Of a stretch of 64,000 nt of DNA, positions 35,442 through 45,820 are shown piece after piece (position 1 is the stretch's first letter; each line of letters opens with the position of its first letter). Under the pieces are notes generated by a model. That model was given only the letters and a program-made list of their open reading frames with translations, was not told the origin of the DNA and did not search any database. The translations under genes were made by a program, and so were the position numbers. The stretch is from Ramlibacter lithotrophicus (GTDB lineage: Bacteria > Pseudomonadota > Gammaproteobacteria > Burkholderiales > Burkholderiaceae_C), in assembly GCF_012184415.1 (NCBI RefSeq), contig NZ_VTOX01000006.1, positions 124,001 to 188,000 on the forward strand, read 5' to 3'.

Positions 35442-37103
35442 TTACTTCAGCGCCTTGAACCGCATCCGGTGCGGCCGGGCGCCCTCCTCGCCCAGGCGCT
35501 TGAGCTTGTCGGCCTCGTACTCGTGGAAGTTGCCGTCGAAGAAGGTCCACTTGCCTTCGTCCTCGGCGGCCAGGATGTGGGTCGCGATCCGGTCCAGGAA
35601 CCAGCGGTCGTGGCTGATCACCAGCACGCTGCCCGCGTACTCGAGCAACGCGTCCTCCAGCGCCCGCAGCGTCTCGACGTCGAGGTCGTTGGACGGCTCG
35701 TCGAGCAGCAGCACGTTGGCGCCCTGCTTCAAGGTCTTGGCCAGATGCAGCCGGCCGCGTTCGCCGCCGGAGAGCGTACCCACGCGCTTTTGCTGGTCGC
35801 CGCCGTTGAAGTTGAAGCGGCCGCAGTAGGCACGGCTGGGCATCTGGAACTTCCCGACGTTGATCATGTCCAGGCCGTCGGAGATGTCTTCCCACACCGT
35901 CTTCTCGTTGGACAGGTCGTCGCGGCTCTGGTCGACGAACGCCAGCTGCACCGTCTTGCCGAGCTTCACCGTGCCCGAATCGGGCTGCTCGCGGCCGGCG
36001 ATCATCTTGAACAGGGTCGACTTGCCGGCGCCGTTGGGCCCGATGATGCCGACGATCGCGCCGGCCGGGATCTTGAAGCTGAGGTTGTCGATCAGCACCC
36101 GGTCGCCGAAGGCCTTCGAGACGTTCTCGAACTCGATCACCTCGTTGCCCAGGCGCTCGGCCACCGGGATGAAGATTTCGTTCGTCTCGTTGCGCTTCTG
36201 GTATTCGACATCCGACAGCTCCTCGAAGCGGGCCAGGCGCGCCTTGCTCTTCGACTGGCGGCCCTTCGCGTTCTTGCGCACCCACTCCAGCTCGCGCTTC
36301 ATCGCCTTGGCGTGGGCTTCCTCGCCCTTCTGCTCCTGCTCCAGGCGCGCCTCCTTCTGCTCCAGCCAGGTCGAGTAATTGCCCTTCCACGGAATGCCGT
36401 GCCCGCGGTCCAGTTCCAGGATCCACTCGGCGGCGTTGTCCAGGAAGTAGCGGTCGTGGGTGATGCCAACCACCGTGCCCGGATAGCGCTGCAGGAACTG
36501 CTCCAGCCATTCCACCGATTCGGCGTCCAGGTGGTTGGTGGGTTCGTCGAGCAACAGCATGTCGGGCTTGGACAGCAGCAGCTTGCACAGCGCCACGCGG
36601 CGCTTCTCGCCGCCGGAGAGCAGCCCGATCGTCGCGTCCCAGGGCGGCAGGCGCAGCGCGTCGGCTGCGATCTCGAGCTGGTGCTCGGAATCGGTTCCGG
36701 CCGTGGCGATGATGGCCTCCAGGCGCGTCTGCTCGGCGGCCAGCGCGTCGAAGTCCGCATCCGGCTCCGCGTAGGCGGCGTAGACCTCGTCGAGCTTCGC
36801 CTTGGCGGTGTTGACCTCCGCCATGGCCTCTTCCACCTCCTCGCGCACCGTGTGCTCCGGATTCAGCTGGGGCTCCTGAGGCAGGTAGCCGATCTTCAGC
36901 CCCGGCATCGGCGTGGCTTCGCCCTCGATCTCCTTGTCGATGCCGGCCATGATCTTCAGGAGCGTGGACTTGCCGGAGCCGTTGACGCCCAGCACGCCGA
37001 TCTTGGCCCCGGGGAAGAAGGACAGCGAGATGTCCTTGAGGATCTGGCGCTTCGGCGGCACGATCTTGCCGACGCGGTTCATGGTGTAGACGTATTGAGC
37101 CAT
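35442..37103 (-). CDS. ettA: Energy-dependent translational throttle protein EttA
   Basis: 553 residues (E. coli 555). It starts MAQYVYTMNRVGKIVPPKRQ, the invariant EttA N-terminus. Two ABC domains are seen: Walker A GVNGSGKST and GPNGAGKST, signatures SGGEKRRVAL and SGGERGRLHL, Walker B LLLDEPTNHLD and LLLDEPSNDLD, with the arm and the PtIM linker between them. It is an ABC-F protein that binds the ribosomal E site and gates entry into elongation according to ATP/ADP. It is soluble and single-gene, with its own terminator. Confidence 0.95.
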   Translation of the reverse strand: MAQYVYTMNRVGKIVPPKRQILKDISLSFFPGAKIGVLGVNGSGKSTLLKIMAGIDKEIEGEATPMPGLKIGYLPQEPQLNPEHTVREEVEEAMAEVNTAKAKLDEVYAAYAEPDADFDALAAEQTRLEAIIATAGTDSEHQLEIAADALRLPPWDATIGLLSGGEKRRVALCKLLLSKPDMLLLDEPTNHLDAESVEWLEQFLQRYPGTVVGITHDRYFLDNAAEWILELDRGHGIPWKGNYSTWLEQKEARLEQEQKGEEAHAKAMKRELEWVRKNAKGRQSKSKARLARFEELSDVEYQKRNETNEIFIPVAERLGNEVIEFENVSKAFGDRVLIDNLSFKIPAGAIVGIIGPNGAGKSTLFKMIAGREQPDSGTVKLGKTVQLAFVDQSRDDLSNEKTVWEDISDGLDMINVGKFQMPSRAYCGRFNFNGGDQQKRVGTLSGGERGRLHLAKTLKQGANVLLLDEPSNDLDVETLRALEDALLEYAGSVLVISHDRWFLDRIATHILAAEDEGKWTFFDGNFHEYEADKLKRLGEEGARPHRMRFKALK

Positions 37104-37256
37104 TGCCTTGTCTTGCGGTGGAGGAGCACGGCCGCGGCGGCCAGAAACGGCCCGGGCTTTGCGCTGCGAACCCTCGATTATCGCGGGGCGGCGGGATTCG
37201 CGGATTTCCCGTTCACACCGGACGCGAATGGCCTTGCCGCGCGCGGCGGCCAAGTG

Positions 37257-39443
37257 TCAGGTCTTGCCCTGCACGCTGTTGTGCAAGGCGGCCTTGGCCA
37301 CCTGGTCCAGGGCCTCGTCGACCAGGTTGCGCTCGGCGACGATGCGGATGTGCCCTTGCGCCAGCAGGCGGTCCAGGCTGCGGCGGGACATCGAATGGGC
37401 CGAGCCGGATTGCGCCGTGAACATGTAGAGCGTGGCGTGCGGGCTGGCCCAGGTCAGTTGCGCCCGCACCCAGGCGCCGTTGACCAGCAGCTCGACCCAG
37501 GTGCCCGTGTGCCATTCGCCGGGGCGCACGGGGCCGGCCGGCTCCTGCTGCTCGAGCTGGGCTGCGGCCGGCTTTTCCGCGCTGAACGCCTCGTCGGGCA
37601 CGAAGCCGGACTCCTCGCTCTCCTGGCTGTCGAGCCAGATGCTCTGCTCGCTGTCGTCGAAGCGCGACGCTTCGGCTTCCACGGCGTCGGCGGCGGCCTT
37701 GCTGGTCTTGTCGCGCCCCTCGTGCACGGCGGCGCGGTGGATCGTGATCAGGTTGTTGAAGAAGCGCGCCGTCAGCTCCGGTGGGTACTGGATCCGGTCC
37801 AGCCCTTCGCGCAGCTTGGACAGCAGGCCGGGAATCATCTGCACCAGGCGCCGGGCGCGGCCGCGCTGGGCCGTGCTCTTCTGCACGCTCCAGACCAGGT
37901 CGTCGACGAGCGCGCGGTAACCATAGGGGTCGTCGGAGCCGTCCGCGCAACTGAGCTGGACCTCGGCCACCACCTGGCTCCAGGAGCCCTTGAGGAAGTC
38001 GATCACGAAATCGGCGACGCCCAGGCCCTCCGCCGCCTGCGCGAACTCGGCCGCCAGCTTCTGCGCGAGCAGGTTGCGCTGCTCGGCGTGCAGCAAGGCG
38101 CGCGCCGCTTCCTCGCGCTTGCCGCGCACCACGTCGTCGTGGCCGGTCCACTGCTCGTCCAGGTGCCTGATCAGCTCGTCGAAGGTCTCGGCGTCGACCA
38201 CCTTGCTGCCCAGCCAGCGCACCGAATCCTCCACGGTCACGACGAAGCGGCGCCAGCCCGGGTCCTTTTCGTCGGTGAACGCGAGGCTGCGCTGGGTGAT
38301 CCGGTCGAGGAACTGCCGCGCCGGATGGGTGCGATCGCTGAAGAAGCGCGAATCCTGCTTCGCCAGCTTGTGCACGCCCGGCTCCATGGCCTTGAGCTGG
38401 CGCTTGAATTCGGGCAGCAGGCGCTTGTCGCGTTCGAGGTTGTCGAACATCATGCGCACCACCTCTTCGCCCAGCTGCAGCCCGATACGCGGAGTCTCGG
38501 CGGGGGCGGGTGCCTCCGCCAGCATGTCGCGTTCCGCCGGATCCGGGGCAGGCGGCCTGGGCCGCTGCTCCAGTTTCTGCACCAGGGCGTCGACGCCCTT
38601 CATCTCCTGCAGCATCGCCATCGACGCCGGCACGGTGTAGAGGAACTCGGGCCGGCCGGCCTGCGGGTCGAAGTCCCCGGCCAGGAGCTTGCGCAGGCGA
38701 TCCAGCGTCAGCAGCGTCCTGGCCACCGAGTCCGCCACCGGCTTGCCGTGGGCGCCCGTGCCTTGTTCCAGGCGGCCGCCCAGCGGCACGGCCGGCTCCA
38801 CGCCGCAGGAGCGCAGCCAGTCGGCCAGTTCGCGATACAGCTTGTTGAGGTTGACGCCGAGCAGGCCGGCGGCCGGGGCGATCAGGACCTCGCGCACGGC
38901 CGCATCGGGGACGTGCGTGGCCAGGCACGCCTGGAGCGCCCGCACGAACGCGTCGGGCCGCAGCGGATTGAGGCCCGGCTGGATCGTGCGCCAGCCGAGT
39001 AGCGTGCTCACCAGCGCGTCGAGCGGCGGCAGCACGTCGTCGACGGCGTGCGAGACCTCCTGGTGCGCGCGCGCCACCTCGATGCTCTGGTCGATCTCGG
39101 ATTGCTCGAACAGCCGCAGGTCCTCGAAGCGCAGCGCTTCCGTGTGCACCTGCTCCTTGCCGCCGCCTTCATAAACGATGCGGGTCAGCTCCGTGCGCCA
39201 AGTGGCGCCCACCGCCTTCGCGTTGGCGGACAGCTGCTGGATCGCCGCCTGCGTCCCCGGCGCCTGCAGCAGGGCGGAGCGGCGGGCGGCCGTCGGCGCC
39301 GAAGCGAAGACCAGGCCGTTCAGCACGTCGGTGATCAGGAGGTCGGCCTGCTGCAACACCGCGTCCAGGCAGTCGTTGAGCGACGGCTCGCGGGCGGTGG
39401 GATCGTCGGAGACGCCGATGCGGAACTTCAGGAGCTTGGCCAT
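37257..39443 (-). CDS. DUF1631 family protein
   Basis: 728 residues from the ATG at 39443 (MAKLLKFRIGVSDDP), with AGGAG upstream. It is a large, mostly helical, soluble protein: LLQAPGTQAAIQQLSANAKAVG, QQFLDRITQRSLAF-type region, then a C-terminal SH3/PilZ-like end (GTWVELLVNGAWVRAQLTWAS). DUF1631 proteins are widespread in beta/gammaproteobacteria and of unknown function. It diverges from rhlE. Confidence 0.82.
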   Translation of the reverse strand: MAKLLKFRIGVSDDPTAREPSLNDCLDAVLQQADLLITDVLNGLVFASAPTAARRSALLQAPGTQAAIQQLSANAKAVGATWRTELTRIVYEGGGKEQVHTEALRFEDLRLFEQSEIDQSIEVARAHQEVSHAVDDVLPPLDALVSTLLGWRTIQPGLNPLRPDAFVRALQACLATHVPDAAVREVLIAPAAGLLGVNLNKLYRELADWLRSCGVEPAVPLGGRLEQGTGAHGKPVADSVARTLLTLDRLRKLLAGDFDPQAGRPEFLYTVPASMAMLQEMKGVDALVQKLEQRPRPPAPDPAERDMLAEAPAPAETPRIGLQLGEEVVRMMFDNLERDKRLLPEFKRQLKAMEPGVHKLAKQDSRFFSDRTHPARQFLDRITQRSLAFTDEKDPGWRRFVVTVEDSVRWLGSKVVDAETFDELIRHLDEQWTGHDDVVRGKREEAARALLHAEQRNLLAQKLAAEFAQAAEGLGVADFVIDFLKGSWSQVVAEVQLSCADGSDDPYGYRALVDDLVWSVQKSTAQRGRARRLVQMIPGLLSKLREGLDRIQYPPELTARFFNNLITIHRAAVHEGRDKTSKAAADAVEAEASRFDDSEQSIWLDSQESEESGFVPDEAFSAEKPAAAQLEQQEPAGPVRPGEWHTGTWVELLVNGAWVRAQLTWASPHATLYMFTAQSGSAHSMSRRSLDRLLAQGHIRIVAERNLVDEALDQVAKAALHNSVQGKT

Positions 39444-39827
39444 GGCTGAGCTTGTGAGCCAACCGATTATGAGTCCCGCAACGCGGCTCGCACCAGCGTT
39501 TTCCGGTCTCGTCGTCTCCGGGCGGGGGCCGGACGCGACAGGCAGCCGATCGACCGGTAAACCTTTGTTCCGCCGCGTAACGAGGTGAGAACCGCGCGCC
39601 GGGATCACGCCGTCGGGGGGCTTTCAGCAGGTTTGGCCAGCCCATGCGACAATACCGGCTGTTGCGGACTCCAGTTGCCCGCAACTCCAGCGTTTCGCTG
39701 GGGACCCCAGCCGGCTCGCATGCCGGCAGCGCGGGCTCCCACTCTCCTGAAACTCATCAGCCTTTGACTGGCACGGTGCGCCGCACCGTACAGGCCGATG
39801 CCCAGCGCCACGGATGGCGCCTCTTCA
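39444..39827. promoter_or_regulatory. Divergent DUF1631/rhlE intergenic region with structured rhlE leader
   Basis: 384 bases with no convincing gene. A -10-like GACAAT at ~39646 would give rhlE a leader of ~170 nt. The leader contains hairpins CCAGCG-TTT-CGCTGG (39687-39701) and GCCGGC/GCCGGC (39710-39727), and ACGGTG/CACCGT nearer the start. Long structured leaders are common in cold-inducible RNA helicase genes. This is inference. Confidence 0.45.
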
Positions 39828-41534
39828 ATGACTTTTGACGAACTGAACCTGGCACCTGCCATTCTCAAGGCCGTGCGCGAGCAAGGCTACGAAAACCCCA
39901 CCCCCATCCAGGCCCAGGCGATCCCCGCCGTGCTGGCCGGCCATGACCTCCTCGGCGGCGCGCAGACCGGCACCGGCAAGACCGCGGCCTTCACGCTGCC
40001 CATGCTGCACAAGCTCTCCAAGGGCCAGGGCAAGACCAACAAGTTCGGCAAGGACGGCATCGCCGCCCTGGTGCTCACGCCCACGCGTGAACTGGCCGCG
40101 CAGGTGGAAGAGTCCATCCGGACCTATGGCAAGTACCTGCCGCTCACCTCGACGGTGATCTTTGGCGGCGTCGGCATGAACCCGCAGATCGACCGCATCC
40201 GCGGCGGCGTGGACATCCTGGTCGCCACCCCCGGCCGCCTGCTGGACCTGCAGCAGCAGGGCCACCTGGACCTCTCCACCGTGGAGATCCTGGTGCTCGA
40301 CGAAGCCGACCGCATGCTCGACATGGGCTTCCTGCCCGACGTGAAGAAGATCCTGGCGCTGGTGCCCAGGGAAAAGCAGAGCCTGCTGTTCTCGGCCACC
40401 TTCAGCGACGAGATCCGCCAGCTGGCCAATGGCCTGCTGCGCGATCCGCAGACCATCCAGGTCACCCCGCGCAACACCACGGTGCAGCGCATCACCCAGG
40501 TCGTGCACCCGGTCGGCCGCGGCAAGAAGAAGCAGCTGCTCGCCCACATCATCCAGGAGCACGACTGGAGCCAGGTGCTGGTGTTCACGCGCACCAAGTT
40601 CGGCGCCAACAACGTCGCCGAGTACCTGACCAAGAACGGCATCAGCGCCCTGGCGCTGCACGGCAACAAGAGCCAGTCGGCGCGCACCCAGGCGCTGGCC
40701 GGCTTCAAGAGCGGCGAGCTGCGCGCGCTGGTGGCGACCGACATCGCCGCCCGCGGCATCGACATCGACGACCTGCCGCACGTGGTGAACTACGAGATCC
40801 CCAACGTGCCGGAAGACTACGTCCACCGCATCGGCCGCACCGGCCGGGCCGGCAACGACGGCGCGGCCGTCAGCCTGGTCTGCCTGGACGAGGAAGGCTT
40901 CATGCAGGAGATCGAGCGCTTCACCAAGCAGCAAATCCCGGTGCAGGTGGTCGACGGCTTCGCCCCCGAGCCGGGCGAGCGCGCCGAGCCGATCGCCATG
41001 GGCCGCCAGACCATCTGGGGCGGCGCCGGCAAGCCGCCGGGCCGCGAGGTGATGCAGGCCGCCGCGAAGGCAGCCCGCCAGGAGATGATGCAGCGCATCC
41101 GCGACAACAAGGCCGCCGATGCCGAACGCGGCCGCAGCCGCGGCGCCGGCAACGGGTCGGGCAACGGCGGGCGCGGCGCCCAGCCGCAGCCGCAAGGGCA
41201 ACGTGCCGGCAACGGCCAGAAGCCGGCGCGCGGTCCGGCGCCGATCCAGACGCGCAACGGCAACGGCAAGGGCCAGCGTCCGCCGCAGCAGCCGCGCCGC
41301 GACTACGAGGAGCAGCCGCGTCCGGGCGCGCACGAGAGCGCGAGCCCGTTCGTGCAGCGCGACGCCACGCCACGCCACAGCGGCGACGGCCAGCCCGATC
41401 CGCTGCGCACCAGCGTCGACACCATGGGCGGCCGCGGCCGCCGTGGCGGCGGCGGTGGCGGTCGGGGCGGCCGCGGCGGCGCCGGCTACGGCAACCGCGG
41501 CGGCGGCAGCGGCGCGCGCAGCTACGGCCGCTGA
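39828..41534 (+). CDS. rhlE: DEAD-box ATP-dependent RNA helicase RhlE
   Basis: 568 residues from the ATG at 39828 ([16 protein letters not shown]). DEAD-box motifs are complete: Q motif ([10 protein letters not shown]), [26 protein letters not shown], and [10 protein letters not shown]. After ~residue 390 the protein is a long disordered Arg/Gly/Gln/Asn-rich tail that binds RNA, ending in a run of [12 protein letters not shown] repeats. It unwinds structured RNA in ribosome assembly and cold adaptation. Helicase core and tail match RhlE of Burkholderiales. Confidence 0.92.
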   Translation: MTFDELNLAPAILKAVREQGYENPTPIQAQAIPAVLAGHDLLGGAQTGTGKTAAFTLPMLHKLSKGQGKTNKFGKDGIAALVLTPTRELAAQVEESIRTYGKYLPLTSTVIFGGVGMNPQIDRIRGGVDILVATPGRLLDLQQQGHLDLSTVEILVLDEADRMLDMGFLPDVKKILALVPREKQSLLFSATFSDEIRQLANGLLRDPQTIQVTPRNTTVQRITQVVHPVGRGKKKQLLAHIIQEHDWSQVLVFTRTKFGANNVAEYLTKNGISALALHGNKSQSARTQALAGFKSGELRALVATDIAARGIDIDDLPHVVNYEIPNVPEDYVHRIGRTGRAGNDGAAVSLVCLDEEGFMQEIERFTKQQIPVQVVDGFAPEPGERAEPIAMGRQTIWGGAGKPPGREVMQAAAKAARQEMMQRIRDNKAADAERGRSRGAGNGSGNGGRGAQPQPQGQRAGNGQKPARGPAPIQTRNGNGKGQRPPQQPRRDYEEQPRPGAHESASPFVQRDATPRHSGDGQPDPLRTSVDTMGGRGRRGGGGGGRGGRGGAGYGNRGGGSGARSYGR

Positions 41535-41583
41535 AGCCGGCCGCTGGCCGTGCCACCGGCGCACGCGGGCCGGCTGAGGATCC

Positions 41584-42624
41584 TCAGCCGCCCGCGAGTT
41601 CCACCAGCCGCCGCGCGAGTTGCGCGAGCGGCAGCACTTCGCGCACCGCGCCGGCGGCGATCGCCTGGCGCGGCATCCCGAACACCACGCAACTCGCCTC
41701 GTCCTGGGCCAGCGTGTAGCCACCGGCGGTGCGCAATCGCAGCATCGCCTCGGCACCGTCGGCGCCCATGCCGGTCAGCATGACCGCGATCGCGCGGCCG
41801 CCGGCGGCGTCCGCCACCGTGCGAAACAAGGCATCCACCGACGGCCGGTGCCGGTTGACGGGCGGGTCGTCGTTGACGCGGACCACGTACCCGCCCCCGC
41901 GTCGCGCGAGCGCGAGGTGGCGACCGCCTGGCGCGATGTAGGCGACGCCGGGCAGGGCCGCCTCGCCTTCCTGGGCTTCCTTCACGGTGATGCGGCAGAT
42001 CGCATCCAGCCTGCGGGCAAACGTTTCGGTGTAGCCGGCAGGCATGTGCTGGGCGACCAGGATCGGTGGCATGGCCGCGGGCAGCGCCGACAGCACTTCG
42101 CGCAGGGCTTCGACGCCGCCGGTGGAAGCGCCGATCGCGATCACCCGGTCGGCGCCGGCGGGCAGCACGCGCGGCGGCGGCAGCGGTGCCGCGACGGCGT
42201 GCGGCATCACGACGGCCGCGGCGCGCCGCGGCAGGCGCGCCAGGCTCGCGGCGCGGATCTTGTCGGCGATCTCACCGGCGCTCGCCTCGAACTGGGCCCG
42301 ATCGGCCGGCTTCGCCACGAACTCGACCGCGCCGAGCTCCAGCGCGTGCAGCGTGGTCTGCGCCCCCTCCCGGGTCAGCGACGAGATCATCACCACCGGC
42401 AGCGGCCGCACGCTCATCAGCTTGCGCAGGAATTCGAGCCCGTTCATGCGCGGCATCTCGACGTCGAGCGTGATGACGTCCGGCGAGCGCAACCGGATCT
42501 GCTCGATCGCGATCAGCGGATCGGCAGCCACGGCGGCCACTTCCATGTCGGGCTGCGCCTCGACGACGCCCGCCAGGAACGCGCGCATCAGGGCCGAGTC
42601 GTCGACGATGAGGACCTTGATCAT
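41584..42624 (-). CDS. cheB: Chemotaxis methylesterase CheB
   Basis: 346 residues. The receiver domain (1-~120) has VDDSALMRAFL, phospho-Asp in ITLDVEMPRMNG and the Lys of FVAKP. The methylesterase domain has GASTGGVEAL (catalytic Ser), LVAQHMPAGY (His) and MLTGMGADG (Asp). It removes methyl groups from receptor glutamates and also deamidates glutamines, under CheA phosphorylation. The start overlaps the cheD stop (ATGA). It is the last gene of the minus-strand chemotaxis cluster. Confidence 0.93.
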   Translation of the reverse strand: MIKVLIVDDSALMRAFLAGVVEAQPDMEVAAVAADPLIAIEQIRLRSPDVITLDVEMPRMNGLEFLRKLMSVRPLPVVMISSLTREGAQTTLHALELGAVEFVAKPADRAQFEASAGEIADKIRAASLARLPRRAAAVVMPHAVAAPLPPPRVLPAGADRVIAIGASTGGVEALREVLSALPAAMPPILVAQHMPAGYTETFARRLDAICRITVKEAQEGEAALPGVAYIAPGGRHLALARRGGGYVVRVNDDPPVNRHRPSVDALFRTVADAAGGRAIAVMLTGMGADGAEAMLRLRTAGGYTLAQDEASCVVFGMPRQAIAAGAVREVLPLAQLARRLVELAGG

Positions 42625-43226
42625 CGGGGCGGCGCGAAGATCTCGATCGAGCCGGCGCCCGCCGCGGCGCGCAGCCGCGTGAGGTACTCGCGCTCCTGCC
42701 GCTGCACCTGGTCGTCACCGGTCGGGTCCAGCTTCTTGAGCAGTACCTTGCCGCTGGCCGGACAGAAGTGCAGCTTGCGCGCGCAGTTGTCCAGCAGGTC
42801 GCTGCCGACCACCGGGATCGCCTCGGTCGCCAGGAAGCCCAGCACGAACTCGCAGTTGGCGGCACCGACGTCCAGTGACGCGAAGCCGCGCAGGACCCGC
42901 CCGCCGCCGAACACCTTCGCCACCAGCCGCCGGCGGTCGGCGCCGAGCTTGAGCATCTGGTTGATCAGCAGTTCCATTGCGTGCACGCCGAAGCGCGCGG
43001 ACCGCGGCACCGGCGACGCGGCCGTGCCGTTGTCGCCCGGCAGCATGAAGTGGTTCATGCCGCCGATGCGCCGCTGCGGATCCCACAGGCAGGTGGAAAC
43101 GCAGGACCCGAGCAGCGTCGTCATGCCCAGCGGCCCGGAGCCGGCGTGGTATTCGCCGGGCAGGATGCGGATCGCCTCGAGCCTGAAGTCGCGGTCGAAA
43201 TAGCGGGCGGACTGGCCGGACTGCAT
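42621..43226 (-). CDS. cheD: Chemoreceptor glutamine deamidase CheD
   Basis: 201 residues. The CheD catalytic signature is present: LLGSCVSTCLWDP with the catalytic Cys, followed by GGMNHFMLPG with the catalytic His, then AKVFGGGRVL. It deamidates receptor glutamines and can interact with CheC-type phosphatases; no cheC is in the window. The gene lies between cheR and cheB, with a 4-base overlap to cheB. Confidence 0.92.
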   Translation of the reverse strand: MQSGQSARYFDRDFRLEAIRILPGEYHAGSGPLGMTTLLGSCVSTCLWDPQRRIGGMNHFMLPGDNGTAASPVPRSARFGVHAMELLINQMLKLGADRRRLVAKVFGGGRVLRGFASLDVGAANCEFVLGFLATEAIPVVGSDLLDNCARKLHFCPASGKVLLKKLDPTGDDQVQRQEREYLTRLRAAAGAGSIEIFAPPR

Positions 43227-43236
43227 GGTGCGCGCG

Positions 43237-44055
43237 TCAGCAGCCGCTCGACTCGTAGGCGGTGCGGCCGCAGGGGCGGAAGGCCGGATGGGCCGAAGGG
43301 AAGCTCTCGGCGTGCCCCACCAGCAGCAGTCCGCCCGGGGCCAGCGCCGCCGCCAGCCGGCCGGCCAGCCGCCGCTGCGCCTCGCGCTCGAAGTAGATCA
43401 CGACGTTGCGGCAGAAGATCGCGTCGAAGCGGCCGGGCGCCGGCCATTGCTCGCCCTGCAGGTTGAACTGCGCGAAGCGCACCATGGTCCGCAGTTCCGC
43501 TCGGATGCGCACGAAGCCCTCCTTGCCGCCGGTGCCGCGCAGGAAGTGGCGCTGCAGCCGCTCCGGTGCCAGGCCCGACACCCGCTCGGCCGGATACACC
43601 CCCTCGCGCGCCGCCGCCAGCACGTCCGAATCGATGTCGGTGGCGAGGATCTCGGCCGGCTGGCCCGCCTCGCGCATCACCATCGCGATCGACCATGCTT
43701 CCTCGCCGGTGGAACAGGCGCTGCTCCAGATGCGCATTGCGCCGGCGCCGCGTTCGCGCGCGGCGCGGGCCCGGCGTGCCAGCAGCTCGAAATGGTGCGG
43801 CTCGCGGAAGAACGCAGTGAGGTTGGTCGTCAGCGCGTTCACGAAGGCCTCGCGCTCGCCGGAGCCGGCGTCCTGCACCAGGTCCAGGTAGCGCTCGAAC
43901 GCCACCCCGCCGTGCGCCCGCAGCCGCCGCACCAGCCGGTTGTAGACCATGCTGCGCTTCTGCTCGCCCAGGCTGATGCCGGCGTAGTCGTGGATCAGCC
44001 GCCGCACGCGCTCGAAGTCGCGGTCGGTGAGCGCGAACGGCTCGGCAAAGGACAC
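43237..44055 (-). CDS. cheR: Chemotaxis methyltransferase CheR
   Basis: 272 residues from the GTG at 44055, which overlaps the MCP stop by one base (TAGTG) and has AGGAG five bases upstream. N-terminal helical domain (LTDRDFERVRRLIHDYAGISL), then the SAM domain with SSACSTGEEAWSIAM, DIDSDVLAAAREGVY and DAIFCRNVVIYFE, and a C-terminal LLLVGHAESF. It methylates receptor glutamates. Coupling to the MCP gene upstream, whose product ends in a CheR-tether-like pentapeptide, fits. Confidence 0.93.
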   Translation of the reverse strand: MSFAEPFALTDRDFERVRRLIHDYAGISLGEQKRSMVYNRLVRRLRAHGGVAFERYLDLVQDAGSGEREAFVNALTTNLTAFFREPHHFELLARRARAARERGAGAMRIWSSACSTGEEAWSIAMVMREAGQPAEILATDIDSDVLAAAREGVYPAERVSGLAPERLQRHFLRGTGGKEGFVRIRAELRTMVRFAQFNLQGEQWPAPGRFDAIFCRNVVIYFEREAQRRLAGRLAAALAPGGLLLVGHAESFPSAHPAFRPCGRTAYESSGC

Positions 44056-45797
44056 TAGAACTCCTGCCACTCCTTGGCCGACTGCGGCGCGCCCAGCGCC
44101 ACCGCGGCGCCGCCGTGCCATTGCGGGGGACGCTCGGACCAGGTCCGCGCCGGCAGGGGCACCGCCGCTTCCGGCCGCGGCGGCGGCTGCGGCTGCGTGT
44201 CCTGCTCCTCTTCGTCGCCAAGCTTGAAGCGCGCCACGCTGCGCAGCAGGCCGGACGCCTGATCCTTCATCGATTCGGTGGCGGCCGTCGCCTCTTCGAC
44301 CAGCGACGCGTTCTGCTGCACCACCTGCTCCATCTGCGTCACGGCCATGTTCACCTGCTCGATGCCCGAGCTCTGTTCCTGGCTGGCGGCCGCGATCTCG
44401 GCGATCAGCTCGGTGACGCCCTTGACCGAGCCGACGATGTCGTCCATGGTCTTCCCGGCCGCGTCCACCAGCCGGCTGCCGGCTTCCACCTTGCCGACCG
44501 AGTCGCCGATCAGCGCCTTGATCTCGCGCGCCGCCGCCGCGCTGCGCTGGGCCAGGTTGCGCACTTCCGAGGCGACCACGGCGAACCCGCGGCCCTGCTC
44601 GCCGGCGCGCGCCGCCTCGACCGACGCGTTGAGCGCCAGGATGTTGGTCTGGAACGCGATGCCGTCGATCACGGCGATGATGTCGCCGATCTTGCGCGAC
44701 GAGCCGCTGATGTCGGTCATGGTGGCGACCACCTGGCCCACCACCTCGCCGCCGCGCCGTGCCACCTCCGAGGCGTCCAGCGCCAGCTGGCTCGCCTTGC
44801 GCGCGCTCTCGGCGTTCTGCATCACCGTCGTGGTCAGTTCCTCCATCGAACTGGCAGTTTCCTCCAGCGTGCAGGCCTGTTCCTCGGTGCGCTGCGAGAG
44901 GTCGACGTTGCCCTGGGCGATCTGGGTGCTGGTGTCCGCGACCACGCGCGCGCCGCCGGCCACTTCGCCCACCAGCTGCCGCAGGCTGGCCGCCATCCGG
45001 CTCATCGCGTACAGCAGGCTGTCCTGGTCGCCCGGCTGCAGGTCGACCTGCACCGACAGGTCGCCGCGGGCGATGCGGCCGGCGACGTGCGCCGCGTAGT
45101 CGGGCTCGCCGCCCAGTTGCAGCCGCAAGCGGCGCGAGAAACGCCAGGCGACGGCGGCCGCAAGGACGATGGCCAGTGCCGACAGCGCGAACATGAGGTC
45201 GCGGCTGCGCTGGTAGGCGACTTCCCCGTCGCGCGACCATTCGCGCGCTTCGTCGGCCAGGTCGCCGGTCAGCCTGGCCAGCGCCTCGCTGTAGGCGTCT
45301 TCCGCCGCACGCACGCGGACCAGCACCTCGCTCCAGGCCTGGTCCTGCCCGCTGCCGCCGGCGTTCAGGAACTCCTGTTCCAGCGCGTCGTAGACCCGCG
45401 CCGCCTTCACGATCTCGGTCAGGAACGCGGCGCCACGCCCATCTGCCAGCAACCGCCCGAGCTGGGCGACCAGGCCGGCGCGCTCCCCGCGCGCGTCGCG
45501 CGCCCGCGCCAGTTCGTCGCGCACCTGTTGCGGCTCGACGATAGTCGGCAGCAGGCGCAGCCTCGAGGATGCGCGCAGCAGGTCCTCCTGCAGGCGGCTG
45601 GCCACGACCAGCGCCGGAATCCCGATGCTGGCCTGGGCCTGGATCTTCTGCTGCAGGAGATGGATGCTGAACAGGCCGAGGCCGGCGCCGCCGATCATCA
45701 TGCAGATCATCAGGCCGAAGGCGAGCGCCAGGCGTGCGGCCACGCTCATCTTGCGATCGGGTGCCAGGACCCTGGCGAGGCGTTTGTCGGTCGACAT
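44055..45797 (-). CDS. Methyl-accepting chemotaxis protein with CheR-tether C-terminus
   Basis: 580 residues from the ATG at 45797 (GGGAG upstream). TM1 is at ~20-45 and a helical-bundle ligand domain of ~150 residues follows; TM2 at ~190-210 leads to HAMP ([24 protein letters not shown]). The signalling domain has the hairpin tip [36 protein letters not shown]. The protein ends in EWQEF, matching the xWxxF pentapeptide that tethers CheR/CheB. It lies between cheW and cheR. Confidence 0.9.
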   Translation of the reverse strand: MSTDKRLARVLAPDRKMSVAARLALAFGLMICMMIGGAGLGLFSIHLLQQKIQAQASIGIPALVVASRLQEDLLRASSRLRLLPTIVEPQQVRDELARARDARGERAGLVAQLGRLLADGRGAAFLTEIVKAARVYDALEQEFLNAGGSGQDQAWSEVLVRVRAAEDAYSEALARLTGDLADEAREWSRDGEVAYQRSRDLMFALSALAIVLAAAVAWRFSRRLRLQLGGEPDYAAHVAGRIARGDLSVQVDLQPGDQDSLLYAMSRMAASLRQLVGEVAGGARVVADTSTQIAQGNVDLSQRTEEQACTLEETASSMEELTTTVMQNAESARKASQLALDASEVARRGGEVVGQVVATMTDISGSSRKIGDIIAVIDGIAFQTNILALNASVEAARAGEQGRGFAVVASEVRNLAQRSAAAAREIKALIGDSVGKVEAGSRLVDAAGKTMDDIVGSVKGVTELIAEIAAASQEQSSGIEQVNMAVTQMEQVVQQNASLVEEATAATESMKDQASGLLRSVARFKLGDEEEQDTQPQPPPRPEAAVPLPARTWSERPPQWHGGAAVALGAPQSAKEWQEF

Positions 45798-45820
45798 AAC
45801 TGCTCCCGTTGAAAGTGATC

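Noticed and set aside
35118..39002. A 1294-codon plus-strand frame opposite ettA and the DUF1631 gene
   Set aside because: Shadow of the real minus-strand genes; no recognisable domain, very high His/Arg/Gln.
41535..41587. AGCCGGCC/GGCCGGCT and CTGAGGA/TCCTCAG dyads between rhlE and cheB as terminators
   Set aside because: The first has a 25-base loop, the second is a loop-less palindrome overlapping the cheB stop, and neither has a T-run.
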